This document shows positions 24,501-32,684 of a DNA stretch of 48,199 bases, one piece after another. A program made the position numbers and the translations under genes. This stretch comes from Oscillospiraceae bacterium (GTDB taxonomy: Bacteria; Bacillota; Clostridia; Oscillospirales; Acutalibacteraceae), in NCBI GenBank assembly GCA_015066295.1, contig SVOR01000012.1, positions 1 to 48,199 on the forward strand, given 5' to 3'. The notes under the pieces were generated by a model that saw only the letters and a list, made by a program, of their open reading frames with translations, searched no databases and was not told the origin of the DNA. Each line of letters begins with the position of its first letter. Positions within the stretch are counted from its first letter, which is position 1.

Positions 24501-27500
24501 CCGTATAGACCTGTACCCGAAAGACCGGTATAGTTTGAAAAGACGGTTGCCGTTGTAGCAACTGTATAGTCTGCAAAGTCTCTTATAATTTCGTTATCTA
24601 AGGTAAAGAAACCGGGTGAATCATAGAGACTTAACTTCTTGTTATCAATAGGATCTACACCGAAGAAGTTTGTAAACGGTACAATACCTTCGGTAAGGGT
24701 TATATACTTAGTACCGATTGTCGGGTAAGTATAGCTTGCAGTTAAGTTGTAATCGTGGAAAGTAAATTTCTCACTTTCATCTATGCCTAAAGCAGCGCCC
24801 TTTGAACCGCTTGAGAAATCATAATATTGTGCATATCTGTTGGTATAATACTGTGACTTCCAATTTTCAGGAATGTTTGTAAAGTCTTTATACTCACTAC
24901 CGAAGCTCTGCTCGAAGAGTGTCCACTGTTTATCGGTTCTGTTTTTAACAACAACGTAAACAGTGTCGGTAGCACCCGAGGCTGTATGTGTAACCTTTAC
25001 AGGATATACACCCTTTTCGAATGCGGTGAAAATACCGTCTTCAATGCTGATGCCACGGCTATCACCAATCTCTTCAAATACGAGTTCACGACCCAAGTAG
25101 CTGGTACCGTCAACATTTACTAAGAGGTCGGATGCCTTTACCTGTGTCATTGCATTCATAGGAATAGCAGGTGCCGCATCGGTAACTGCATAAATCTCGA
25201 TTTCCTTAGCTTCAGGAATATCTGTTAATTCGGTATTAAGAACTACCTTGATTTCGCGAAGGTTAACCTGTGAAGAAACGTTGCTATCACCAATCATACC
25301 TGCATAGATACCAACAGCGCCCTTTTGAACGTTTGTTGTTGTGGTTGCAAACGATTGATCGTCACCCTTCATATAGGTAGAAAGATTTTCGCCATCAAAC
25401 TTAACAACCATTGTAACGTTCTCGGTTTTACTGTTACGGTTGGTGTAATCCCAGTTTTCGCCAATAGTTGCGCGTGAAATGGTAGCCGAAGCGGCATCTG
25501 CACCCGGTGCAGATTCAATTTTGCGCGCTAACATTTTGCTATTATGTGTAGCTGAGTAAATACCGGTAAATGTCGAGAGATTATCAAGCTTACCGTCTGC
25601 CGTAGCATTTGCACGACCAAAGATACCTATACCACAAGTTCCGTCGTTATGGTGCGAGTAAGCTGCCATTGCGGCAATTACCGTATAGTTAGAGAATGCC
25701 GAAACAGCCTCGTCATTTAACGTAAAGTAACCTGCAGAGTTCCAAGACTTTGTGTTAGAGAAAGGAACAATACCGGGAGCCGATGTTGCCTGATGCAAGC
25801 CACTAACAGCGGTGTATACACGAGGTGACTCAAAATCGCCCCAAGTATATCTTGCGACGGCACCACTATTACCGTCCTGACGCCACTGTGACTTCCAGTT
25901 ATTCGGGAAGGTTGTAACGTCGGTGTAGTCACCAAAGATTTCGCTGTAAATTGCAAACTCGGTGTCAGCCTCATCCTTAACAACAACGTATACTGCTTCC
26001 TCGTTGCCGTTAGCATCAGTTGCGATGAGCTTATATGTGCCCTTTTCATAGGCTCTTATGGTGTTACCTGAAATCTCAGCACCACTAACGCCTGCGGCAA
26101 ATTCTAAATCAAGGGCGCTACCAAGTGCATAAACACCGTTCACCTTAATCATAAGACTATCGGTAGAAACGTAGGTAAAGGCATTCATCGGAATTGCCGG
26201 CTCTGTATCGGTATCTACCTTGTAAATATCAATTGTCTCAGCGGGAGCCTTCTGAACGTTGTTAAGAGCAACCTTAATATTCTTAAGAGCCACCCAGTTA
26301 GACTGAGCGTTGTCACCGCCGTTAACCATAGCAATACCTACAGTACCTGCTTGTGTGTTAGAAACGGTTGCAGAGTAAACGTTACCCTCTTCACCCTTTG
26401 CCCAGAACTTAACGGTATTACCCTTAAAGTCGGCAACAAGTGTTGTCGATATATTACCGGACATAGAATTCACATAGGTTGTGTTAAAGCCGGTATTAAC
26501 ATTTTCTGCATTTAATAATGATAAGCTTGACGCTGCTGCGTTTGTAAAGTTATAGCCGTGAACAGTAGGCGTAAGCTTATCGGAAGTGTTTACAAACGGG
26601 TTCTCATACATCTGAATCCAAGAAGAACCTGATGTAAGCTTACCATCGGTTGTGTTGGCACGACCAAAGATACCAAAGCCCGAATTGCTCTTATAGTGTG
26701 AATAACCTACTATTTCAGCGGTAACTGTATAATCGGCAAAGCTTGAAACGAGGTCATTATCAAGCACGAAGAATGCGCCACCGTTGTAATATTTATTACC
26801 ATAGTTAATAAACGGTACAATACCTGTGGTGCCTGTGTATCTGGAACCCTGCCAAATCGACACACCATCACCAAGCAAGGTCTTTGTATCGGCCAATGTG
26901 TAGGCAGAAACGTATTCCGATTCCATCCAAGCACTTGTGTTGGCTCTACCTGCCTGATACTGTGCCGACCAGTTTTCAGGCACCTTTCCGCCCTTACTCC
27001 AGTCGCCGAATTCCTCTTCATAGATTACGTAATCGGTATCATCTTCACTATTAACAATTATATAGACAGTTGTCGATTCGTCACCGTAGGTTACGGTTGC
27101 CTTATAGGTGCCTCTTGCATAGGCATAAAGATAACCGTCCTCAACCTTAACTGCTGCGCCTGCGTTTGCGATATTCCACTGAACAGCATCAGCACTTGCA
27201 ATTACGTAAGCATCACCAACACCTATAAGCATATTGTTAAGGTTAACCTTTGTAAGCTCGCTCATGGCGATTACGGGGTTAGCCGCATCAACTGTGAATA
27301 GGCTGTCAGCCGCTGTCGCTGAAGGTATATCGGTTACGTTAAGCTCAACGCTTAAATCTTTAAAGTAACCGTTGGTATCATCAACGTATACGCCGATGTA
27401 ACCGCCTGCGGTTGTAAGATAATTATTACTATCGGTAAATGAGTAAACCTGTGAAAGCGCACCGCCCTCAGCACCTACCGACATAGTAACGGTATTGCCT

Positions 27501-28384
27501 TCAAACTTGTAGGCATAGTCATAGTTGGTGTTTACATTCCATGAAAGACCTTCCTCAAGCACTACCCAACCTGCAAGCTTTGAGGTAGAGTATACAGGAC
27601 GTGCAATAAATGCACGACGTGGGTCGGCTGACGTAGTACCGGGGCCCATACCTGCCATAATGAGCTTAGAGTCTGTTGTAAATGGCTGTGTATCATCTGC
27701 ACCGGGCTGAATACGTGCAACTACACCGTAGCTCTTCCAGGTACCGTATGCATTTTGTGTGCTACCTGCAGTTATCTTCATTGTGTAGTCAATAAAATCT
27801 GCCACAACGTCATCCTCGGTCCAAAGGATTCTATCGGTCTGCTTAAATTCAAGAGCCTGTCTTGTAGCATTCCACTGTACACCAGTAGCAATGTCGGTTA
27901 CAGCAGCAACAGACGCTGACTTATAGCCCGATAAATGCCAGTCGCCATTGCCTTCAGCTACATCTGCTGTAAAGTTGGCAAAGTCATACTCGAAAATATT
28001 AAAGGGACCGTCGGCTGTATCGGCAGCAACAACGTAAATCTTTTTAGTAACAGCGCCGTTGCTAACTGTTAAGGGATATACACCCTTAGCATATACTGCC
28101 AATGTACCCGCAGCCTTGTCGTATCTAAGACCTGCGTCAACGTTAGATACAGCAAGTGCAGAACCTGCGACGTATTCTCCTCCCTCTTCAAGCTGAACCT
28201 CGATGTCAGCCAAAGATATTTGTGTTCCCTTGACCATAGGGATTGCAGGCGAGGTAAAATCAACCTGATACGGTGCAGTCTCGGCAAAAACAGCAAATGT
28301 TGCCGTCATAGCTGAGAGAATCAGGCAGATGGATAAAACCATCGCCAGCGCTTTTTTTGAAAAGCGTTTGAATGTTGTTTTCAT
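21572..28384 (-). CDS. giant secreted multidomain protein with CE7-like esterase
   Basis: 2270 residues to the TGA, or 2761 if read through to 20099. A signal peptide (1-34) follows GAGGAGG and ATG 28384. Four tandem units of about 325-360 residues begin near 50, 374, 733 and 1076, each with a PAIPMN-type strand, a KGTYKL-type Ig-like strand and a longer jelly-roll-like part (FPNNWKSQW, IPENWKSQY). A Big_2-like domain lies about 1425-1505, then a beta-rich module ending ARAYIAYTV. The C-terminal alpha/beta hydrolase has Ser2148 in GGSMGG, Asp2224 in GMGDYTSPP (CE7 acetyl-xylan-esterase pattern, with AAYN after) and His near 2261. Likely an extracellular acetylesterase acting on plant glycans. 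No sortase or dockerin signal is seen. Confidence 0.87.
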   Translation of the reverse strand: MKTTFKRFSKKALAMVLSICLILSAMTATFAVFAETAPYQVDFTSPAIPMVKGTQISLADIEVQLEEGGEYVAGSALAVSNVDAGLRYDKAAGTLAVYAKGVYPLTVSNGAVTKKIYVVAADTADGPFNIFEYDFANFTADVAEGNGDWHLSGYKSASVAAVTDIATGVQWNATRQALEFKQTDRILWTEDDVVADFIDYTMKITAGSTQNAYGTWKSYGVVARIQPGADDTQPFTTDSKLIMAGMGPGTTSADPRRAFIARPVYSTSKLAGWVVLEEGLSWNVNTNYDYAYKFEGNTVTMSVGAEGGALSQVYSFTDSNNYLTTAGGYIGVYVDDTNGYFKDLSVELNVTDIPSATAADSLFTVDAANPVIAMSELTKVNLNNMLIGVGDAYVIASADAVQWNIANAGAAVKVEDGYLYAYARGTYKATVTYGDESTTVYIIVNSEDDTDYVIYEEEFGDWSKGGKVPENWSAQYQAGRANTSAWMESEYVSAYTLADTKTLLGDGVSIWQGSRYTGTTGIVPFINYGNKYYNGGAFFVLDNDLVSSFADYTVTAEIVGYSHYKSNSGFGIFGRANTTDGKLTSGSSWIQMYENPFVNTSDKLTPTVHGYNFTNAAASSLSLLNAENVNTGFNTTYVNSMSGNISTTLVADFKGNTVKFWAKGEEGNVYSATVSNTQAGTVGIAMVNGGDNAQSNWVALKNIKVALNNVQKAPAETIDIYKVDTDTEPAIPMNAFTYVSTDSLMIKVNGVYALGSALDLEFAAGVSGAEISGNTIRAYEKGTYKLIATDANGNEEAVYVVVKDEADTEFAIYSEIFGDYTDVTTFPNNWKSQWRQDGNSGAVARYTWGDFESPRVYTAVSGLHQATSAPGIVPFSNTKSWNSAGYFTLNDEAVSAFSNYTVIAAMAAYSHHNDGTCGIGIFGRANATADGKLDNLSTFTGIYSATHNSKMLARKIESAPGADAASATISRATIGENWDYTNRNSKTENVTMVVKFDGENLSTYMKGDDQSFATTTTNVQKGAVGIYAGMIGDSNVSSQVNLREIKVVLNTELTDIPEAKEIEIYAVTDAAPAIPMNAMTQVKASDLLVNVDGTSYLGRELVFEEIGDSRGISIEDGIFTAFEKGVYPVKVTHTASGATDTVYVVVKNRTDKQWTLFEQSFGSEYKDFTNIPENWKSQYYTNRYAQYYDFSSGSKGAALGIDESEKFTFHDYNLTASYTYPTIGTKYITLTEGIVPFTNFFGVDPIDNKKLSLYDSPGFFTLDNEIIRDFADYTVATTATVFSNYTGLSGTGLYGRAPITEEGRLDSTSTGFTMFVANSKNQTAYSRVFSYGVDNSGASSTGSGTWSINNYETYTFTARYAGTNATFSDGISSMTETAAVKKGGVGVVTYDVGDQGVNTSWCCIKNFAVYLNDTDETAPTSNDLAYDINNIKVAVNTVFDLANVGLKFSGKTVLGYSANIDNVRDVNGEVSNGKFVGFSAGEVTVTANYQGKTTSFTINVVDDGTDNVYADEIADNTVVIEPIISDETDSAYYVTVTPEQGKELAALGLSIYENGKKLSSYQCVDDTGNKFRFETLGIETVKIETEYIEEGVASVAPIGATVRVADANNTAGIKFGNRVNIVTTDGNKIMGDTTTNIKLGDTIIENVTVKEIGTLIIPSALIDGELLYTTKNVKRGKATTVSASTAQHSDITAVLVNIPETWYNLPISARAYIAYTVEDDSTVYYYYGDVIERTYNDVYTAAQPARHYYNESTGTYGNLVVDDGTIQDNSSTTIQVETVLEGGTDHYLDNIAQTDDISYISNETITYAFRIKGGYKLRYTVYKDNAELNLYGNETVAVDTATFPHTNKYVKKGVYEGDVFKFSTQMNQPGAVYVFLEVLDESNKLVAKFNHTVIVDFDKVEAAAAAPTSYVDEQGVTVNATPAEFYASCRSDWSAILEKIEEEVESEAFQNYWTAKEADAVYDGTYIYATRKADVSGYYLYDIQLATEEPSAVLEGATKVSELFADTTNNKFLYNDYTVRPSSFNLTLKNDAAAGSLIVRGNYQGYGDASSAGKQTISNALFINMNSHGILNNQASSYYTAIHKVSSKSGGTKGFFTEYNPNAGVGTEKSPTELYAYGIVKRDYIASQFAKMLPEYNVNAKNYASGGSMGGWRSVMAAALDPSIKTVDASYTWMASLGGLENGKIAGHFMPALTNGILYFSTVNAAAALDKDVTLNFKACGMGDYTSPPVGLVAAYNAATCKKSIELRQYREHGTTRTATHFDMRRVAEP

Positions 28385-28426
28385 ACTTTTTCCTCCTCGT
28401 GAAAGTTGTTATTTCAACACATAATA

Positions 28427-28455
28427 ATTATAATATATATTAGTATTTTTTTCAA
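28427..28455 (-). promoter_or_regulatory. promoter of giant secreted protein
   Basis: On the minus strand TTGAAA (28455-28450), 17-base spacer, TATAAT (28432-28427), about 40 bases before the ATG. Confidence 0.75.
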
Positions 28456-28532
28456 TTGTTTAGAACCACAAAAAAGCCCATTGCTTTTTGTTAAATCTAT
28501 CTATAAAAGTGTGGCGGTTTTTGTATAAAAAG

Positions 28533-28569
28533 ACAGAAAAAACCCGGCGATGCAATGCATCACCGAGTT
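28533..28569 (-). terminator. terminator of the small-ORF pair
   Basis: Arms 28541-28554 and 28556-28569 pair over 14 positions on the minus strand, where two positions are G-U pairs that would be A-C mismatches on the plus strand; a T-rich tail lies at 28540-28533. The wobble pattern shows the functional RNA is the minus strand. Confidence 0.8.
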
Positions 28570-28616
28570 AATTATACTTCCTCAATGTTTATGTTTGTTT
28601 GTGTTAAATAACACTA

Positions 28617-28754
28617 TTACGGATTAAGAAGTGAGCTCCAATTCTCATCCCAATCGAACTCGTCTTCACCTTCGCCGAATTCATCGTTGTTTGTAATGTT
28701 TTGAATGTTCAAAACCGAAACAAGCAACTCCGGAGTTTCATATTCTCTGCGCAT
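28617..28754 (-). CDS. 45-residue acidic peptide
   Basis: A 45-codon frame with a strong AAGGAG site 9 bases before ATG 28754. It starts MRREYETPELLVSVLNIQNI and is very acidic in its second half (GEGEDEFDWDENW). The M-x-x-EY-x-x-PEL-x-V opening resembles short peptides seen in gut Clostridia and Bacteroidia whose function is unknown; the acidic tail could also suit a leader/core peptide. It starts 17 bases after the lipoprotein-like ORF stop and shares its promoter and terminator. No modification enzyme is nearby. Confidence 0.6.
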   Translation of the reverse strand: MRREYETPELLVSVLNIQNITNNDEFGEGEDEFDWDENWSSLLNP

Positions 28755-28771
28755 AATAAATTCTCCTTCTC

Positions 28772-29002
28772 TTAATTAGTTTGAATTGATGTGTCGCCGC
28801 CTTCTTCAATCTGAACAGACGACCACCAATCTTTGATTTCTTCTAATTCCGACTCGGTGTAGCTACTAACGTTATCGGAACTCGACGGGCTTTCGCCCTC
28901 GTTCTTTCGTCCATTGCAACTGGTAAGCGTTATTGACAGAACAACCGCAACAACGACTAATGCAGCCAATGCAATCAAAACCCAACGTTTAATAACAATC
29001 AC
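28772..29002 (-). CDS. small membrane/lipoprotein-like protein
   Basis: 76 residues: a single hydrophobic helix (about 7-26) ending in a possible lipobox (TLTSC, Cys29), then a Ser/Glu-rich tail with KDWWSSVQIEEGG. It uses a GTG start with only a weak GAAAG upstream, and the promoter is so close that the leader would be about 12 bases. A 7-codon frame (ATG 29012) would overlap it. The family is not recognised. First gene of a two-gene unit with the 45-residue acidic peptide. Expression looks likely from the promoter; the exact start is uncertain. Confidence 0.55.
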   Translation of the reverse strand: MIVIKRWVLIALAALVVVAVVLSITLTSCNGRKNEGESPSSSDNVSSYTESELEEIKDWWSSVQIEEGGDTSIQTN

Positions 29003-29020
29003 CGACTTTCATACATACTG

Positions 29021-29049
29021 ATTATAAAGCATAATTTTGCTGTTGTCAA
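29021..29049 (-). promoter_or_regulatory. consensus promoter of small-ORF pair
   Basis: On the minus strand TTGACA (29049-29044), 17-base spacer, TATAAT (29026-29021): a perfect match driving two tiny ORFs. Confidence 0.8.
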
Positions 29050-29083
29050 TAGTAATTTTTAGGAAATTTTCACAAATTTATAA

Positions 29084-29115
29084 AAAATGCCCAAGGGGAA
29101 TTCCTTGGGCATTTT
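29084..29115. terminator. terminator of pckG
   Basis: AAAATGCCCAAGG (29084-29096) pairs perfectly with 29103-29115 around GGAATT; it sits 8 bases past the pckG stop. Confidence 0.9.
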
Positions 29116-29122
29116 AAAATAA

Positions 29123-30901
29123 TTAGTTAAGCGCAGCCTTAAGATTTTCGAGCTGTTCGCGAAGCTCAACAGGTAATTTATCGCCGAACTTCTTGTAATG
29201 CTCTTCAATTTCAGCAGCTTCCTTGTTCCAAACGTCCTTGTCAACCTCGAGAATGCTACGTAGAGTTTCAATATCGAAGTCGAGGTCGGTAAGGTCGATG
29301 TCCTCAGCATTCGGAACGTAGCCGATAGCGGTTTCCTTAGCATCAGCCTTGCCTTCGCAACGATCAATAATCCAGTTAAGAACACGCATATTGTCGCCGA
29401 AACCCGGCCAGATGAAGTTGCCTTCATCGTCGGTACGGAACCAGTTAACGTTGAAGATTTTGGGAGCCTTGTCGCCAAGCTTTTTGCCCATATCTAACCA
29501 ATGGCGGAAGTAGTCGCCCATATGGTAACCGCAGAACGGAAGCATAGCCATCGGGTCGCGACGAACTACACCAACGGCACCTGCAGCAGCAGCAGTTGTC
29601 TCAGAAGCCATAGCCGAGCCTACGAATACACCGTTAACCCAATCCTTTGATTGATATACAAGCGGAGCGCACTTAGCACGACGGCCGCCGAATACGATAG
29701 CCGAAATCGGAACGCCGGCACCCTTGTTAAATTCATCAGAAATGCAGGGGCAGTTTTCAGCAGGTGCTGTGAAACGTGAGTTGGGATGTGCAGCACATGT
29801 GGTCTTGTCTGCCTTGTTGAACTTAGCGGGATCCCAAGGATTACCCTTCCAGTCAAGTGCATTTTCGGGGAGATTTTTATTAAGGCCTTCCCACCAAACG
29901 GTGTTGTCATTAAGGTCTAATGCAACGTTGGTGAAGATGGTGTTTTTCTTGGTTGATTCAAGAGCGTTGAAGTTTGAGTGAGCGTTGGTACCGGGGGCAA
30001 CACCAAAGAAGCCGTTTTCGGGGTTGATAGCATAAAGTCTGCCATCCTCGCCTATTCTCATCCAGGCGATATCGTCACCTACTGTCCAAACCTTGTAGCC
30101 CTTCTTCTTAAGATACTCAGGCGGGATAAGCATTGCGAGGTTGGTCTTACCGCAAGCTGACGGGAAAGCAGCTGCAATGTAGCGAACCTCACCCTTCGGA
30201 TTCTGAAGACCTAAGATAAGCATATGCTCAGCCATCCAGCCCTCTTTCCAGCCCTGGAAGGAAGCGATACGAAGCGCGAAGCACTTTTTACCGAGAAGTA
30301 CGTTACCGCCGTAGCCTGAGTTAACCGAGATAATGGTGTTATCCTCAGGGAAGTGGCAGATATATCTCTTTTCGGGGTCTACGTCACAGCGTGAGTGTAA
30401 ACCACGTACCCAGTCGTTGCTGTCGCCAAGAACTTCGAGCACCTTGGTGCCAACGCGGGTCATAATAAGCATATTGAGTACAACGTAAACCGAATCGGTA
30501 ATCTCGATACCAATCTTAGCGAGAGGCGAGCCAATCGGTCCCATTGAATAAGGAATAACGTACATTGTGCGGCCCTTGTAGCTGTCACGAGCTATATCGT
30601 AAAGCTTAGCATACATTTCTTTGGGGTCACACCAGTTGTTTGTGGGGCCTGCCATCTCCTTAGTTGAAGTACAGATGAATGTGCGGTCCTCAACACGTGC
30701 AACGTCGTTAGGATTTGTTCTGTGTAGGTAGCAACCCGGAAGCTCCTCCTGATTTAACTTAAAGAGCTCGCCTGTCTTAACAGCCTCGGCACGTAATTCC
30801 TCGCGCTGCTCGTCAGAGCCGTCAATCCATACGATTTGGTCGGGTTTTAGAAGCTCCTTCATTTCGTCAAGCCATTTGAGAACGGTTTTGTTAGTTGTCA
30901 T
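29123..30901 (-). CDS. pckG: phosphoenolpyruvate carboxykinase (GTP)
   Basis: 592 residues, normal for the GTP-dependent class. Seen: RTNPNDVARVEDRTFICT, the PEP/oxaloacetate-site region SGYGGNVLLGKKC, P-loop FPSACGKTN (Lys near 252), VGDDIAWM metal site and NWFRTD/GEFIWPG-type C-terminal region (NWFRTDDEGNFIWPGFGDN). It interconverts oxaloacetate and PEP with GTP/GDP. In fermenting gut Clostridia it usually works toward CO2 fixation, alongside ppdK at the end of this window. Single-gene unit with an AGGAGT site, a consensus promoter at 30957-30985 and a strong terminator. Codon use is strongly biased, as expected of a highly expressed gene. Confidence 0.98.
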   Translation of the reverse strand: MTTNKTVLKWLDEMKELLKPDQIVWIDGSDEQREELRAEAVKTGELFKLNQEELPGCYLHRTNPNDVARVEDRTFICTSTKEMAGPTNNWCDPKEMYAKLYDIARDSYKGRTMYVIPYSMGPIGSPLAKIGIEITDSVYVVLNMLIMTRVGTKVLEVLGDSNDWVRGLHSRCDVDPEKRYICHFPEDNTIISVNSGYGGNVLLGKKCFALRIASFQGWKEGWMAEHMLILGLQNPKGEVRYIAAAFPSACGKTNLAMLIPPEYLKKKGYKVWTVGDDIAWMRIGEDGRLYAINPENGFFGVAPGTNAHSNFNALESTKKNTIFTNVALDLNDNTVWWEGLNKNLPENALDWKGNPWDPAKFNKADKTTCAAHPNSRFTAPAENCPCISDEFNKGAGVPISAIVFGGRRAKCAPLVYQSKDWVNGVFVGSAMASETTAAAAGAVGVVRRDPMAMLPFCGYHMGDYFRHWLDMGKKLGDKAPKIFNVNWFRTDDEGNFIWPGFGDNMRVLNWIIDRCEGKADAKETAIGYVPNAEDIDLTDLDFDIETLRSILEVDKDVWNKEAAEIEEHYKKFGDKLPVELREQLENLKAALN

Positions 30902-30956
30902 GAAAAATACACTCCTATTTATATTTGAAATTTAATTTACAAATTTCACCAAATAT

Positions 30957-30985
30957 ATTATATCTAAAAACACACTATAAATCAA
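30957..30985 (-). promoter_or_regulatory. promoter of pckG
   Basis: On the minus strand TTGATT (30985-30980), 17-base spacer, TATAAT (30962-30957). Confidence 0.75.
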
Positions 30986-31096
30986 CAGCTTTGAAAAAAT
31001 TTTAACAAAATTTCAAATTTAGTTAATAATATTGCCTTTTTATGTTAAAACTTGGGCGAAAATTACAAAGAAGTGTGATACTAATTGTGTCATTTA

Positions 31097-31125
31097 TTGA
31101 AACGCAAGATTTTTCGTGGTAAAAT
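31097..31125 (+). promoter_or_regulatory. promoter of XRE membrane regulator
   Basis: TTGAAA (31097-31102), 17-base spacer, TAAAAT (31120-31125). Confidence 0.65.
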
Positions 31126-31153
31126 TTTATGGTAAAGAAAAGAGGAACGCATT

Positions 31154-31756
31154 ATGGAATTTAACGAAAAACTGCAAGAACTCAGAAAGCAAAAAGGACT
31201 TACCCAAGAAGAACTCGCCAATAAACTTTTTGTTTCCCGCACCGCCGTTTCTAAGTGGGAATCGGGGCGTGGCTACCCGAACATAGACTCATTAAAGTCT
31301 ATTGCCAATTTATTTTCGGTAACGGTTGATGAGTTGCTTTCAAGCGATGAACTTTTAAACCTTGCCGAGCAAACCACCTACCAAAAACAAAGAAATTTTT
31401 GCGACAACGCATTCGGTTTGCTTGACTGCATTGTATCGCTCTTTTTATTTCTACCTTTTTTCGCACAAAACCAAAACGGTAACATTGCCGCGGTATCATT
31501 GCTTAACTTGACTTTGTCTGCATGCTATATAAAAATTATATATCTTTGCTTTGTTGCCATAACGGTTATTTTTGGTGTTTTAACACTTGCACTGCAAAAT
31601 ACAAACCTTACGTTTTGGGTTAAACATAGGAACAAGTTTTCACTAATATTAAGCATCTTCGGCGTTGCAATTTTTATTATCGGACAGCAGGTTTATGCCG
31701 CCATTTTTATTTTTGCATTTTTAATAATTAAGTCGCTTTTGCTACTTAAAAAATAA
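31154..31756 (+). CDS. XRE regulator with C-terminal membrane helices
   Basis: 200 residues. An N-terminal Cro/CI helix-turn-helix (FNEKLQELRKQKGLTQEELA, VSKWESGRGYPNIDSLK, VTVDELLS) is joined to four hydrophobic segments from about residue 87. Membrane-tethered XRE proteins of this design are common in Firmicutes and are thought to sense envelope or small-molecule signals; the ligand is unknown. GAGGAA precedes ATG 31154. Divergent from pckG but with its own promoter, and followed by a terminator, so it is probably not part of a longer operon. Confidence 0.88.
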   Translation: MEFNEKLQELRKQKGLTQEELANKLFVSRTAVSKWESGRGYPNIDSLKSIANLFSVTVDELLSSDELLNLAEQTTYQKQRNFCDNAFGLLDCIVSLFLFLPFFAQNQNGNIAAVSLLNLTLSACYIKIIYLCFVAITVIFGVLTLALQNTNLTFWVKHRNKFSLILSIFGVAIFIIGQQVYAAIFIFAFLIIKSLLLLKK

Positions 31757-31760
31757 TGTC

Positions 31761-31792
31761 AAAAAGGGTGTCGCTAATGTGACACCCTTTTT
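31761..31792 (+). terminator. terminator of XRE membrane regulator
   Basis: AAAAAGGGTGTC (31761-31772) pairs with GACACCCTTTTT (31781-31792) around an 8-base loop. Confidence 0.85.
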
Positions 31793-31854
31793 CTTTTATG
31801 TTGTTCTCATCTTTCTTATAATGTGTTCATCACAAAAAGAAAGGTTGATTTGTT

Positions 31855-32496
31855 TTGAAAAAATTTTGTATTAGTTTTAGTTTTTTACTTATCTTTGTTG
31901 CCTTAACACTGGGCGTCATTTTTATTGACGTATCGGCAATAGGACCTAATGGCTCATCGGTTGGTTTTGCAACACTTAACGGCTTTTTTCACAGTATTAC
32001 AGGTGTAAACATGCCGCTCTACGTTGTTACCGATTGGTTAGGTTTAGTTAGTGTTTTTATAGGGTTTGGATTTGCACTTTTAGGTCTTGTACAGTGGATA
32101 AAAAGGCGCAATATATTAAAGGTAGATTTTGATATACTGATGCTCGGGATTTTTTATATAGTGGTAATCGCCGCGTATCTATTGTTTGAAAGTTTTGTTA
32201 TAAACTACCGCCCCGTTCTTATAAACGGTTTTTTAGAAACTTCTTATCCGTCATCGACCACCCTGCTTGTTTTAACGGTAAATATAACTACCGTCTTGCA
32301 ATTTAAAAAGCGCATTAAAAATATCATTTTAAGAAAATCAATAAATATTTCGCTTACCTGTTTTACTTTGTTTATGGTAATTGGCAGGTTAATAAGTGGC
32401 GTGCATTGGCTAAGCGATATAATAGGTGGTGTATTGCTAAGTGCGGGACTTATAACGCTATATTCCGCGGCGATAAATATTAAACGTAAATCGTAG
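31855..32496 (+). CDS. PAP2-family membrane phosphatase
   Basis: 213 residues with about five or six hydrophobic helices. The PAP2 signature is split as usual: NYRPVL (first motif), SYPSSTT (PSGH-type motif with Ser-Thr instead of Gly-His) and GRLISGVHWLSDIIGG, carrying the catalytic His. It should dephosphorylate a lipid phosphate such as phosphatidic acid or undecaprenyl diphosphate on the outer membrane face. The changed second motif (PSST) may lower or alter activity. The start is TTG with AAAGG upstream. No operon partner. Confidence 0.82.
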   Translation: MKKFCISFSFLLIFVALTLGVIFIDVSAIGPNGSSVGFATLNGFFHSITGVNMPLYVVTDWLGLVSVFIGFGFALLGLVQWIKRRNILKVDFDILMLGIFYIVVIAAYLLFESFVINYRPVLINGFLETSYPSSTTLLVLTVNITTVLQFKKRIKNIILRKSINISLTCFTLFMVIGRLISGVHWLSDIIGGVLLSAGLITLYSAAINIKRKS

Positions 32497-32520
32497 GGGT
32501 TGGCGCCCACGACAACCCGT
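32493..32520. repeat. short palindromic intergenic repeat
   Basis: A GTAGGGGTTGGCGCCCACGA-type sequence with GGGTTG/CAACCC arms. The style (GTAGGGG...CCCG with a central GGCGCC) resembles small repeats scattered through clostridial genomes. Only this copy is in the window, so the repeat status is from memory. Confidence 0.35.
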
Positions 32521-32525
32521 AAAAA

Positions 32526-32553
32526 ACAAGCCCTGTGTTTCCACAAGGCTTGT
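32526..32553 (-). terminator. hairpin with minus-strand terminator polarity
   Basis: Arms 32526-32537 and 32542-32553 pair with one G-U on the minus strand (A-C mismatch on plus), and the T-run TTTTTT lies on the minus strand at 32526-32521. No minus-strand gene lies upstream, so either an unannotated minus-strand transcript ends here or the hairpin was relocated. Confidence 0.5.
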
Positions 32554-32620
32554 AAGGTAAGATAAAATAATTATCTCTTTATATTATATATCATCACCAC
32601 TTAAGAAAATTGCAGGTTCA

Positions 32621-32649
32621 TTGCAATTTCGAACAATTTGCGGTATAAT
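32621..32649 (+). promoter_or_regulatory. promoter of membrane protein gene
   Basis: TTGCAA (32621-32626), 17-base spacer, TATAAT (32644-32649). Confidence 0.65.
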
Positions 32650-32684
32650 TTTATAAAGTCAATCTACTGCAAGGTGGTGTTGTA

